A stretch of 64,000 bases of DNA, from assembly GCA_019638085.1 (NCBI GenBank), contig JAHBUL010000001.1, positions 315,630 through 379,629 on the forward strand. Direction: 5' to 3'. The translations under genes and the position numbers were made by a program. How positions within the stretch are numbered: the stretch's first letter is position 1; each line of letters opens with the position of its first letter. Under the pieces are notes generated by a model. The model had not been told where the DNA came from. It did no database searches and saw only the letters and a list, made by a program, of their open reading frames with translations. The DNA is from Flavobacteriales bacterium. GTDB lineage: Bacteria; Bacteroidota; Bacteroidia; Flavobacteriales_F; PHOS-HE28. Below, piece after piece: positions 46,271 through 56,300 of this stretch.

Positions 46271-49200
46271 TCAACGGACCAGCGGCACGCGGAAGGTGCG
46301 CTCCACATCGCCGCTCTTCACACGCACGAACCATACGCCCGTGTTCAGGTTCCGGTCGTTGATCCGGATACGGCCCGGTTGCACGATGCTGCCGCGGCTG
46401 ATCGCCAAGCGACCGGTGGCGTCAAACACATCCACGTTCACCGGTGCGTTGTTGAAGCTGTGCTCGATCACAATGTGGTCCGGCGTGGCCCACACGGCCA
46501 AGGGACCGTTCGGAGTGATGGCCTCTACTGCAGTAGTGGCATCCACCGTGAGTTCCATGGTGAACACATCCGCGCAATCGCCGCCGGTTGCGGTGAGGGT
46601 CACCGTGTAGGTGCCAGGCGTGGTGTAGGTGTGGGTGGGGTTCTCGTCCATGCTGGTGGCTCCGTCACCGAAGTCCCAGGTGTAGTCCTCACCGAGTACG
46701 CTGGTGTTGGTGAAGTCCACCGGTGTGTTGGCCACTGGTGTGGCACCGGTGACCTCAAAGCTGGCGATGGTTCCTTCGCCTGCTGGCACTACCAAGGCGA
46801 CCTCTTCGGTACAGCCTGCTGCATCCGTAATGGTCACCGTGTAGGCACCTGCCGTGCCGGTGATGCTGGCAGCGGTGCTACCATCGCTCCACAGGTAAGT
46901 GTACGGGGCGGTGCCTCCCAATACCTCCACATCAGCCGTTCCATCCGTACCGTTCGGGCAGGTGGTCTGGCTGGTTACGGAAGTGGCCTCGATGGCGGAT
47001 GGGGCCGTGATGGTGAAGTTGGCGACCAGTTCGCCGCAAGCACCACCGGGCGTTACACGCACCATGTAGTTGCCGGCAGGTGCATCGAACTCAGCGATCC
47101 CGCCCTGCACATTCGGCATGTTCAGGAGCACGGTGCCGAAGGCATCCATCCACTGGATATCGATAGGGCCGTCGTTCACTACCACCGTGGCAGCACCGTC
47201 CTGGTCGCTACAGGTGGCCTGATCGAAGTAGAGCGGCAGGGGAGCCGTTCCGTTCAGTACGAAGCGCGGGGCGTTGGCATCATCGTCCGCATCGATGCTG
47301 AAGCTGTACTCCGCACCATCCGTAAGCGGGGTGATGGTACCGGTCTGTAGGTCCGTCAAGCTCAAGCAGCTCAGGTTGTTCATCCCGGTGATGCCCGCAC
47401 TGATGGTGTACGTGCCGGATACGTCCACTTTCACCTTTACAGGGATACTGATGGCCGTGGTGTAATCGCCGAAGAAGTTGATGGCGAGGTCTTCTCCATC
47501 CTGGCTTTGGGCCGAGATCAACGGCGCACCCACGGTGCGGAAAGGCATCTTCAGGGCATCCGCCGCATCATGGCCGGGCGTGCCTTGGTCGAAGACGATC
47601 GTGGTCTCATCGCTGTACGTATTGATGGTGCTGGCCACGAAGAGGCGCACGATCGGGCGCACCGCTTGCTGGCTGCCGCCGAATACGCCACCGGTAGGCT
47701 CGTTCACCTTATCGGCCTCGCTCACCGTGGTGGTCACGTTGCTGCCGGAGGCCTGCAACCAGAAACCTTGGCTGCTCTGGATCTTGCCGTTCACGTTGCC
47801 TTGGCCGATACCTGCTGAATAGGTCTGCGAGGTGCCGTTGATCGGGTTGAAGATCCAGTACTGCGCCGCCACATCGCTGCCGAGGCTGATGGCATCAAAG
47901 TCGATTGGGCTGGGGAGCGGATTGCTCACCAGGTTCCAGCCGTCCGCTGCGGGGGTACCGCTACTGGTGTAGGTCATGGGCAAGGTGATCGGCGTGTTGG
48001 CCACGTTCGGTGCACCGGTCACATCCACGGTAAAGGCCGTAGTGGTGGTGAAGTTGTCCCCGCTCCAGGCCAGGAAGCCCTGCCCGGGCGTGAGCGCCTG
48101 GGTGTTGCTGCTTACGCCCACCACGCCCGTATCCGCAGCGGCGTAAGTGTTGGTCTCATCGTAGTAGCGGATGCTGGGCCAGAAGATGCCGCTGCCCACG
48201 GGGCTGTAGAAGTTGGGGTAGTGCGATCCGGGGAAGCCGGCGGTGTAGAAGTCATCCTTCCAGTCGTTCACCGTTGCGCCTGCCACGGGGCTGCCGAGCA
48301 TGCGCCAGTTGGTGTGGCCTGCAGGGATGTAGCGTTGCACCGTCATGTTACCGTTGTAGCTGGCCCCGCTGCCCACAGCGCCTAAGCGACCGGTGCCGGT
48401 GGCGGTGCTGGTGAGGGTCACGTTGGCCAAAGTGGCATCGAACACGCCGTCATCCAGTTGCAGGGTACCGCGGATCAAGAGGGTCGCATCCGTCAGCGTG
48501 CCTGCCGGGGTGTTCACCGTCAGGTTCCAGAGGTCCAGATCACCGCCGTTGCTCTCCAGGATCGTGGCATCGGTGCCCAAGAGTGCGAGCGTGCTGAGGT
48601 CCTGGGCCACCACTGTACCATCAAAGATGGCTTCGTCACCGTTCACGTTCAGGTCAGTGCTGGCATTCAAGGTCAAGCTACCTCCGGTCTCCACGGTCAG
48701 GTTCATCACATCGGTGGAGGAGGTGTTCACCACACTGTGCGCGTTCTGCACCACCATGCTGGTAGTGGCCGTGAAGGTTGCCGGGCCAGCGGTGCCCACA
48801 GGAACGATGTCCCAGATCGGATCGGATACATCGCCGGAGGCCTGGCTGTAGTAAATGAATTCGCAGCTGCCGGGCACGGGCTGGAAGCCGGGGGCAACCA
48901 GGTTGTCGTCCGTGCCGTTCATCCCATAAGGTGTGTAAGGAACGAGACCTGCGGAAATGCCCATGATCTGGCCGGCAGGTGGCGCGGGTGCCGTACCGCC
49001 GAATTGGCTCGGGACCTGACTGGCGTAACCGGGCTCAGTGGTTGCCGTCGCGCTTACTACCGGGCTGGTGGTGCCGTACCAGTTACAGTTGAAGTCCGCT
49101 CCGCTCACCGGACTGGATGGGGTGCCTTGGAAGCTGATATCGCCGTACCAGTTGCCGGTGATGCTGTTCTCGTTCACCAACAGGCCGGTGATGTCCGGCG

Positions 49201-52200
49201 TGCCGCTGAGGTCGAAGTTGAACAGGAAGCCCATGGTGAAGTTGTCACGGATGAAGTTGTTCGTGATGGTGGTCCCTGTAACGGTGTTGCCCAGCTGGAA
49301 GCCCGTGCGGTTGTTCTCGATGATCGAGTTGGTCACCGAGACGTTCTGTCGGTTGTTGATGTAGACCCCGTTGCGATGGCCGGTGACCAACACATTGTTC
49401 ATGCTGGCGTTGTTGCCATTGAACTGCACCCCTTGCGTTTTCGGGCTGGCCTGCCACTCGGCCGTATTGGTGCCATAGTCACGGGTGCTGGTGAGGTTCT
49501 CCACCGTTGCGTTCGCCCCGATGCTCAAGGCAGGGACAGTGGTGCCGTAAAGGCCACGCAGGATGGTGAGGTCACGATCGTTGCCGAGCAATGTGATCAC
49601 CTTGTTCACGTTCACGTCCTCGTCGTAGGTGCCATCGTTCACATGTACGATGTCGTTCGCCACCGCGACGTCGATACCCCGCTGAACGGAACCCGCCGTG
49701 TTGGGGGCCACGAAGCTGTTCACGGTAACGAACACTTCACCCGGTACAAAGCTGACCTTGCCCAAGGTGAGCAGGTCCACTTTGTGGTCGATCAGGTCCT
49801 CGATGGCGAAGCCGGTGGCCGTAATGGCCGTTGCCCCATTGAATTGCACTTGGGTGGCATCGATATCGGCTGCAGGCACCGTGGAACCGTTGCTCTCCAA
49901 GCGGATGTGGCGCAATGCCGTACCCGTGAGGTCCACGCCCGTGCCGGCGAAATCCGCGCTGGCCTTGGCACCGGTGACCAATACGTTGATGCCTCCAGCG
50001 GCCACGTCCACGGTGGTGCTGCCCACGATGTCCACATGCACGGTGGCAGCGGCGTTGGTGTTCAGCTCATTGTCCTTCACATGGATGCCGGTGGTTGCGT
50101 TCACGATGTTCACGTCCTTTACGATGGCCGTGGTGCTGCGGGTCTGGTTCGGGCTGGGCGGGTACGCATCGTAGTTGTTCACGAACACGCCGGTGCCGCA
50201 ATCGGTGATGGTGCCCCCTTCAATGGTGACGCCACCCGTGCTGTTGGACCCCCAAAGCATGATGCCGTTCTGGGCCCCGGTCACATTGTTGTTCTGCAAC
50301 GTTACCGACGTGGTGGGATCGAGCACCCCGATGAAGATACCGCTGTTGGTGGCCGCACCCGTCTGCGTGAGCAGCTCGTTGTTCGCAATGGTGAACGGAG
50401 TGGCCGTGGTGTACTGCACGTTGTGGAAGATGCCCAAGCGGTACGAGGTGATGGTGTTACCACTGATCACCGGAGGCGTGCCGCTGGTGGGCAGGGTATG
50501 GTTCCCGGTCTGGATCCCGATCCGCGCACCGTCGATCGTGTTGTTGGTGATGTCCGCATAGGCGTTGTACTGCAGCGTGATGCCCACGCCCCAGGATGGG
50601 CTGTAGGTATTGTCGAACAGGTTCTCGCGGATGGTGTTCCCCGAGAGCGTGCCCGAGCCGCCGTAGTGCGCCAGATCAATGCCCGAATAGGTCACGTTCT
50701 TGATCACGTTGAAGGCGATGTCCAGATCGCCGTTGCCCAAGTAGCTGGCGATCGCTTCGATCGCATCCATGTCCGCTCCGTTATACACCTCACCGCTGGT
50801 GAGGCCCGGGTTGTCGCCATCGATGGTGAAGCCGTTGATCTTGGTACCGGCGGCCACGTTGTCATCCAAGTAGATGATCACGGTACCTGTGGGACTGGCC
50901 GGGTTGGGATCGGAGGTGGCGGGATGGATGATCGATTCCGCGCCGGTGCGCGTGGTGGGGTCCGCATCATACTGCACACCGCGCAGGTCCACTTGCTTGT
51001 TGATCACCAGGTCTTCCACATATACACCGGCATCCACCATGATGGTGTCGCCAGCGCTGGCCTGTGAGATGGCATGGGCAATGGTCTCGAAGGGGCAATC
51101 GGCCGTACCCGTGTTGCCATCGCTACCGATGGCCGTGGTGTACACGTCACCCGTGGTGTTCACATCGTTCACGTACCACACATTGCCGGCATGGGGGGCA
51201 CAGTCCACCACCACTTGGATCGCCATGTTCACCAGCTCCTCACCGGAGTGGACGGATTCCAAGCGGACGCGCACGTCATAGATGCCCGGTACATGCGGAT
51301 CAAAGGTGACACCCGGGAAGGCGATGGTCCAGAAACCGTCGGCGAGATTCTCCGATGCCTGGTACACATGCAGGCCGCCCATGCTGTTGTTGATCATGGC
51401 CTGGCTCAGGTTCATCGTGTTCCATACGGGAACGGCTGCAGGGTCGAAGTCCAGGTCCAGGAAGACGTTCACTTCGGTAAAGTCAAAGCTGCCCAGGTCC
51501 ACGCTGCCGAGCAGGTTCCAGCGGGCCTTCGCGGGGTCCGGCGTGGGGTCACCGCCGGAAGTGGGGCTGTTGCCCACGGTGGTGGTGTACACATTGCCCG
51601 TGGGGACAATGGCACCCACGTAGCGCTCAAAAGCGCTCAAGGCCACATCAATGCCACGGCAATCCTGGGATACCGCCATGTTCTGGTCGGGGATGCCGCT
51701 GCCGATGGTGATGGGCGTAGGCGTGGGCGCGTTGTAGGTATAGGTGGGCGTGCAGTAGGTGCAGCTGCCATCATCGGTGGTGGCGTTCGGATCGTAGTTG
51801 TCCGCCAAGGGGTCCATGCAGCCGGGTGCTTCCACCACCACTTGGATGGAATGGCTCCACATCGGGGCTCCCGTCAAAGGCGATTCGATCCGTATGCGCA
51901 GATCGTAGGTGCCCGGAATGGTGGCATCGAAGCTCACACTGGGAAAGAGCATCGACCAGAAGGCCGACTTCATGTTCTGGGCCTGTTGCTGCACGTGGAA
52001 GCTTCCCTGTCCTTGGGAGATGGCGAGCGCACTGATATCCACCGTATTGTACACCGGTGTGGTGCCCGCATCGAAATCCAGGTCCATGTAAACATTCACC
52101 TCCGTGAAGTCGAACGTATCCAGATCGACGCTCACCAGGAAGTTCCAGCGCGCATTGTTCGGGTCCGGCGTGGGATTGCCTGCCGAAGTGGGGCTGTAGC

Positions 52201-55200
52201 CCGTGGTGGTAGTGTACACATTGCCCGTGGGCACAATGGCCCCCACGTAGCGCTCATAGGCGTTCATGGCCACCTTGAATACGTGGCAGTCCTCGGCCAC
52301 GGCCATGTTCTGGTCGGGGATGCCGCTGCCGATGGTGATCGGCGTGGGCGTGGGCGTGTTGTAGGTATAGGTGGCTGTGCAGTACGTGCAGGTGCCGTTG
52401 GCGGGTACCGCATTGGGGTCGTAGTTGTCCGCCAAGGGGTCGGTGCAGCCCAGGGCAAGTGTGGTCACACTGATCTCGTTGCTATTGGCCGAGGTGCAGC
52501 TGGCGCCTACTGCACGTACCACATAGTAGTAGGTGGTGGCCGATGCCAAGCCGGTAACCACCTCCGAAGTTCCGGCAACGGTGCGGTCGTTGTATCCGCT
52601 CACGTAGTTGAGCACGAGCGCGTTGAACGTGTGTGCGCCCAAGTGGCTCACATCGTCGGTGGGGTAGCTGTCCCATTCACTGGCGAGCGTCGCGAAGCCC
52701 AGGCCGGTGGGATTGGTGCTGACCCCGCCCGAAACGGAGGCCTTGCGCACCAGGGTCTGGTCCTTGGTGGAATGTGTTCCATCGGTCCATTCGGAACCCG
52801 GGTCGGCTCCGATCTCGCCAATGATGTCCACAAAGCTGGTGGTGGACACCTTGTACAAGGCGAAGGCATCGTCGCCGTTGAAGTTCACCGAGGTCTCGTC
52901 GGTGGTGGCGCCGCCGTATACTGTGGCGCCGCTGTTGCTATACACCATGGTGGCGCCATCGGCCAATGTGCCGCTGAGGGCATTGGTGATTGAAGCACTA
53001 GGAGACCCGTTGGAGAATACCTGCAGCTCATAGTCGGAGAGGTCCACCGAAGCGCCGGTGCCGTTGAAGATCTCGATATACTTGTTGTTGCCGCTGCCCT
53101 CCACGTATTCGGAGATGAACAGGTCCGTGGCCACCGTGATGGTCTTGGTGTACACGTCCAAGCGGTAGTCCACCGCCCCGGCTGATGCGCCCCAGTTCGC
53201 GGTGAAGTCGGCATCGGTGATGCTGGTGCCCGCAGTGGCCACGGGTGCGGCATTGGCATCCGTGGTGAAGGAGCCTTCCGCGCCATAGGTGGTGCCGGAA
53301 GCACGTGTGGCATAGGCCAGCGTGTAGTAGGTGGTGCAAGTGCTCAGGCCGGTAAGGTCACTGCTGTAGCCCGTGCCGGCCAGGTTGGTGCTGGCCACCT
53401 GCGTGCCCGTTCCCGGGGTGAAACCCATGGTGGTGCTGTACTCGATGCCGTAGGCGGTCACCGTGCCGCAGGCACCCGTCATGTCCAAGGTACCGTCAAC
53501 CGTAGCGCTGGTGCTGGTGATGGCGGAGGCCGTGCCGGTGCTTACCACCGGTGCCGTATCGATGCCGCTGCCGGTGGCGGCCACATCGCTGCTGGGGGCA
53601 CCGCCGCCGCCCACGGTGATGTTGCCATCATAGCTCGCAACCGCAGTGGGGGTGAACTTCACCCAGATGTCCTGCGAGAAGCTGCCGCCCGGCTGTGTGA
53701 TCGAAAGACTGCTGGTGTAGGTGCCGAATTCGCTGGTGGAATAGGTGAAGCCCGTCAAGGCGCCAACGGTTACGTCCGCAGTGGTAAGGTTGAAGCCGTC
53801 CAAGGTGAAGCTGCTCGGCCCGCCGTCCGTGTTGATGCACACATCACTGAAATCGGCCAATGTGCCGGCAGTGAGGAGCGGGCTCGCACCAGCGGTGGTG
53901 TTCACCGTGATCACGTTGCTGTTCACCGATGTGCAGCTGGGCCCTACGGTGCGTACGCGGTAGTAGTACGTGGTGAGCGGGGAAAGGCCCGTGACGGATT
54001 GTGAGGTGCCTGCCACGGTGAGGTTGTCGTAGCCGGGAAGGAAGTCAGGAACTGAACCGCACAGGCAAGTATAACTGACATCGTCAAAGGCTAGATTTCC
54101 AGCAGATCTCGAATAGGTGAATCGAAATTGAACATAACCACTCGCGGTAAGTCCAGGATAGCTCTGAGTGGTACCTGTGGTAGGCAGAGGAACAATATTA
54201 TCGATGGTGTTCCAAGAAGAACCATCATACCCTTCCACCAACAAAGCGCTGGAAGTATTCGTGCCTTGCCCCTTGATCCAGAAGCTAAGGTCAGATGCCG
54301 CAGCTGCAAGAACCGGTGTGGTCACTTGGTCATTGGTGGCGTTGAGCTGCAATGAGGGACTGCTCAAGCCATAATTGCCGGAAGAGGTATAGGTCCCACC
54401 TATGGAGGTGAAATTCCAACCTGCTGGAGGTGTAGTACCACCAGTAAATTCCTCCAATGTTGTCGCTGGACCTGTTGCGCTGAAGGTGGGGCTGGTGCTC
54501 ACGTCCAAACGGTAGCTCACGGCACCGGTGACAGCGCCCCAGTTGGCCGTGAAGGCCGCATCGGTAACGCTGGTACCGGCGGTGGCCGTAGGCGCAGCGA
54601 TGGCAGCAGTAGTAAAGCTGCCCTCGGCGCCGTAGGTGGTGCCGGAAGCACGGGTGGCGTAGGCCCGGGTGTAATAGACCGTGCAGGAGCTGAGCCCGGT
54701 GAGCGCGCTGGAGAAAGCCGTGCCGCTGAGGTTGCTGCTGGCTACCTGTGTTCCCGTACCGGGAGTAAAGCCCGTGGTGGTGCTGTACTCAATGCCATAG
54801 GCGGTGACCGTACCGCAGCTTGTGGCCGTGTTCAAGGTGCCCGCCACGGTGGCACTGTTCGTGGTGATGGCCGATGCCGCGCCGGTGGTCACGGTGGGTG
54901 CCGTGTTCACGCCGCTGCCGCTGGCCGCCACGTTTGTGCCGGTGGCACCCCCGCCGCCAACAGCGATGTTGCCGCTATAGTCCTGCACCGCCGTGGGGTC
55001 GAACTTCACAAAGATGGCCTGGGAATAAGCACCGCCCGGTTGGGTGAGCGTAAGGCTGCTGGTGTAGGTGCCGCCGGAGGTGGTGCTATACGTGTAGCCG
55101 CTCAAAGCACCCACGGTCACATCCGCCGTGGTTAAGCTATTACCCGTAATGGTGAACGAATTCGGGCCGTAGGGACCGGCGTTAATGCACTGGGCCCCGA

Positions 55201-55921
55201 AGGCGGTAAGCGCGCTGGCGCTCAAGTTGGGGCCAGCTGCCGCGAATGTGGCAGTAACGGACACATCATCAACAGCGATACCTTGGGAACTACTGCCTGT
55301 GGTGTTGATGTTCCAGCGGAGGTAGAAATCACTGGAAGGGGCAATGTTCAAGCTGGAAATAGTAACTCCGCTTACGGTAATCGTCGTTGCAGCCGTGAAA
55401 TCGTATGCGCTGGTTCCTACAGGGAAACTTGCAGCCGCAATATCACCGGCCGTAACCGCGGTCCATGTGGTCCCATTCAAGGAATAGTAAAACTGGACGG
55501 ACGCAGCGGCGCTGTTTCGCCGATAGCGCTCCCCTTTATAACTAATGCTCAAGTCAGTGATGTTCCCGGTTCCCGTGTTCCGGTAATAGCCCAGCAAGTT
55601 GTTGGGGCTTCCAAAACTCCCGGAGGTCATTGCGCCTGCTGCCCGATCCGTCCCTCCCGTAGTGCCCCAATTGTATGTGCCACCAGCAGTTGGAGTCCCG
55701 GACGAGGCCTGCTGAGTAAGTGAGCCTGAAGCCCCGGCCCAAGTTGGAGAAGCAGTGCTGGCGTGCATACGCCAATTCGACGGCAAGGTGGTAGTGGCCG
55801 CCATGCCATCGAAATTCTGTACCACAGGGGTGGTATTCGGGATGCTTGTTTGGGCATTCACTTGCAATGCACCCACTAGGGCAACTAATCCAATCGATTG
55901 CAGGGTAAAGAACTTCTTCAT
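46271..55921 (-). CDS. Giant modular T9SS surface protein, 3216 residues
   Basis: Signal peptide (about 1-24) then an MAM/choice-of-anchor-like domain (about 25-225), a 245-residue module present twice (about 230-475 and 679-922) made of a DUF-like beta domain plus FN3-like parts, a distinct inserted domain (about 475-640), a lamin-tail domain (about 925-1100), a second tandem duplication (about 1158-1365 and 1365-1575, each starting GC[TM]DPLADNYDPNA), a right-handed beta-helix (about 1575-2275), a large beta region, an SprB-like repeat (about 2985-3060), PKD (about 3065-3130, YTWDFGDGATS) and a sorting tail. Adhesion or surface binding is likely (inference). ATG 55921 is used. Confidence 0.9.
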   Translation of the reverse strand: MKKFFTLQSIGLVALVGALQVNAQTSIPNTTPVVQNFDGMAATTTLPSNWRMHASTASPTWAGASGSLTQQASSGTPTAGGTYNWGTTGGTDRAAGAMTSGSFGSPNNLLGYYRNTGTGNITDLSISYKGERYRRNSAAASVQFYYSLNGTTWTAVTAGDIAAASFPVGTSAYDFTAATTITVSGVTISSLNIAPSSDFYLRWNINTTGSSSQGIAVDDVSVTATFAAAGPNLSASALTAFGAQCINAGPYGPNSFTITGNSLTTADVTVGALSGYTYSTTSGGTYTSSLTLTQPGGAYSQAIFVKFDPTAVQDYSGNIAVGGGGATGTNVAASGSGVNTAPTVTTGAASAITTNSATVAGTLNTATSCGTVTAYGIEYSTTTGFTPGTGTQVASSNLSGTAFSSALTGLSSCTVYYTRAYATRASGTTYGAEGSFTTAAIAAPTATAGTSVTDAAFTANWGAVTGAVSYRLDVSTSPTFSATGPATTLEEFTGGTTPPAGWNFTSIGGTYTSSGNYGLSSPSLQLNATNDQVTTPVLAAAASDLSFWIKGQGTNTSSALLVEGYDGSSWNTIDNIVPLPTTGTTQSYPGLTASGYVQFRFTYSRSAGNLAFDDVSYTCLCGSVPDFLPGYDNLTVAGTSQSVTGLSPLTTYYYRVRTVGPSCTSVNSNVITVNTTAGASPLLTAGTLADFSDVCINTDGGPSSFTLDGFNLTTADVTVGALTGFTYSTSEFGTYTSSLSITQPGGSFSQDIWVKFTPTAVASYDGNITVGGGGAPSSDVAATGSGIDTAPVVSTGTASAITSTSATVDGTLDMTGACGTVTAYGIEYSTTMGFTPGTGTQVASTNLAGTGYSSDLTGLSTCTTYYTLAYATRASGTTYGAEGSFTTDANAAPVATAGTSITDADFTANWGASAGAVDYRLDVYTKTITVATDLFISEYVEGSGNNKYIEIFNGTGASVDLSDYELQVFSNGSPSASITNALSGTLADGATMVYSNSGATVYGGATTDETSVNFNGDDAFALYKVSTTSFVDIIGEIGADPGSEWTDGTHSTKDQTLVRKASVSGGVSTNPTGLGFATLASEWDSYPTDDVSHLGAHTFNALVLNYVSGYNDRTVAGTSEVVTGLASATTYYYVVRAVGASCTSANSNEISVTTLALGCTDPLADNYDPNAVPANGTCTYCTATYTYNTPTPTPITIGSGIPDQNMAVAEDCHVFKVAMNAYERYVGAIVPTGNVYTTTTGYSPTSAGNPTPDPNNARWNFLVSVDLDTFDFTEVNVYMDLDFDAGTTPVYNTVDISALAISQGQGSFHVQQQAQNMKSAFWSMLFPSVSFDATIPGTYDLRIRIESPLTGAPMWSHSIQVVVEAPGCMDPLADNYDPNATTDDGSCTYCTPTYTYNAPTPTPITIGSGIPDQNMAVSQDCRGIDVALSAFERYVGAIVPTGNVYTTTVGNSPTSGGDPTPDPAKARWNLLGSVDLGSFDFTEVNVFLDLDFDPAAVPVWNTMNLSQAMINNSMGGLHVYQASENLADGFWTIAFPGVTFDPHVPGIYDVRVRLESVHSGEELVNMAIQVVVDCAPHAGNVWYVNDVNTTGDVYTTAIGSDGNTGTADCPFETIAHAISQASAGDTIMVDAGVYVEDLVINKQVDLRGVQYDADPTTRTGAESIIHPATSDPNPASPTGTVIIYLDDNVAAGTKINGFTIDGDNPGLTSGEVYNGADMDAIEAIASYLGNGDLDIAFNVIKNVTYSGIDLAHYGGSGTLSGNTIRENLFDNTYSPSWGVGITLQYNAYADITNNTIDGARIGIQTGNHTLPTSGTPPVISGNTITSYRLGIFHNVQYTTATPFTIANNELLTQTGAATNSGIFIGVLDPTTSVTLQNNNVTGAQNGIMLWGSNSTGGVTIEGGTITDCGTGVFVNNYDAYPPSPNQTRSTTAIVKDVNIVNATTGIHVKDNELNTNAAATVHVDIVGSTTVDVAAGGINVLVTGAKASADFAGTGVDLTGTALRHIRLESNGSTVPAADIDATQVQFNGATAITATGFAIEDLIDHKVDLLTLGKVSFVPGEVFVTVNSFVAPNTAGSVQRGIDVAVANDIVHVNDGTYDEDVNVNKVITLLGNDRDLTILRGLYGTTVPALSIGANATVENLTSTRDYGTNTAEWQASPKTQGVQFNGNNASMNNVLVTGHRNGVYINNRQNVSVTNSIIENNRTGFQLGNTVTGTTITNNFIRDNFTMGFLFNFDLSGTPDITGLLVNENSITGNWYGDISFQGTPSSPVSGADFNCNWYGTTSPVVSATATTEPGYASQVPSQFGGTAPAPPAGQIMGISAGLVPYTPYGMNGTDDNLVAPGFQPVPGSCEFIYYSQASGDVSDPIWDIVPVGTAGPATFTATTSMVVQNAHSVVNTSSTDVMNLTVETGGSLTLNASTDLNVNGDEAIFDGTVVAQDLSTLALLGTDATILESNGGDLDLWNLTVNTPAGTLTDATLLIRGTLQLDDGVFDATLANVTLTSTATGTGRLGAVGSGASYNGNMTVQRYIPAGHTNWRMLGSPVAGATVNDWKDDFYTAGFPGSHYPNFYSPVGSGIFWPSIRYYDETNTYAAADTGVVGVSSNTQALTPGQGFLAWSGDNFTTTTAFTVDVTGAPNVANTPITLPMTYTSSGTPAADGWNLVSNPLPSPIDFDAISLGSDVAAQYWIFNPINGTSQTYSAGIGQGNVNGKIQSSQGFWLQASGSNVTTTVSEADKVNEPTGGVFGGSQQAVRPIVRLFVASTINTYSDETTIVFDQGTPGHDAADALKMPFRTVGAPLISAQSQDGEDLAINFFGDYTTAISIPVKVKVDVSGTYTISAGITGMNNLSCLSLTDLQTGTITPLTDGAEYSFSIDADDDANAPRFVLNGTAPLPLYFDQATCSDQDGAATVVVNDGPIDIQWMDAFGTVLLNMPNVQGGIAEFDAPAGNYMVRVTPGGACGELVANFTITAPSAIEATSVTSQTTCPNGTDGTADVEVLGGTAPYTYLWSDGSTAASITGTAGAYTVTITDAAGCTEEVALVVPAGEGTIASFEVTGATPVANTPVDFTNTSVLGEDYTWDFGDGATSMDENPTHTYTTPGTYTVTLTATGGDCADVFTMELTVDATTAVEAITPNGPLAVWATPDHIVIEHSFNNAPVNVDVFDATGRLAISRGSIVQPGRIRINDRNLNTGVWFVRVKSGDVERTFRVPLVR

Positions 55922-56079
55922 GAGGTATGGGTTGGGGGTGACCTTATACACGGTTCAGGAATGGTCAAGCAGCCAAAAGTAATTGAAATGGCCTAAGTGC
56001 CGACGGGCCTTTTATGGATGCGCGCAGGAAGGGGGCGGAGCCCGTAAACAGGGTCCGATCCAGCACGGGCCGGGGGGTA

Positions 56080-56297
56080 GCGGTCCAGCTGCACCCCTGC
56101 TTGGATCCGCTGCTTCACCAATCCAAGGCCCCGGCTACCGAAGGGAAGGCCTTGCTCAGGAACCCGCTGGGGTGTAGGCGAAGAGCAAGCCCGCGATCGG
56201 CTCGGACCAGGCAGCCGCAGCCACGCTGGCGGGCAGCTATGCCACAACGTTCAAGGGGATGGCGCACTAATGGTCCCGCTCCAGCAGGCTCATTTCG
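56080..56297 (-). pseudogene. Eroded copy of the STAS-like gene at 59319-59735
   Basis: Minus-strand translation from 56295 gives MSLLERDH, stop, AIPLN, then WSEPIAGLLFAYTPAG, and after a +1 shift FLSKAFPSVAGALDW, then a second shift to VKQRIQAGVQ. This aligns with MSLLEKNHYTAIALN...FDPIAKLYFAYHPTQFSSRVFATEAEARTWVDAKIQ of the intact gene. Two in-frame stops and at least two frameshifts show decay. The N-terminal half is missing; the remnant starts 4 bases beyond the stop of the gene at 56301. Confidence 0.75.
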
Positions 56298-56300
56298 GGG

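Noticed and set aside
48458..51067. An 869-codon plus-strand open frame opposite the giant surface gene
   Set aside because: Antisense to the beta-helix region; Gly/Val/His-rich repetitive text follows from the Thr/Asn-rich codons on the other strand. The same holds for 51074-52993.
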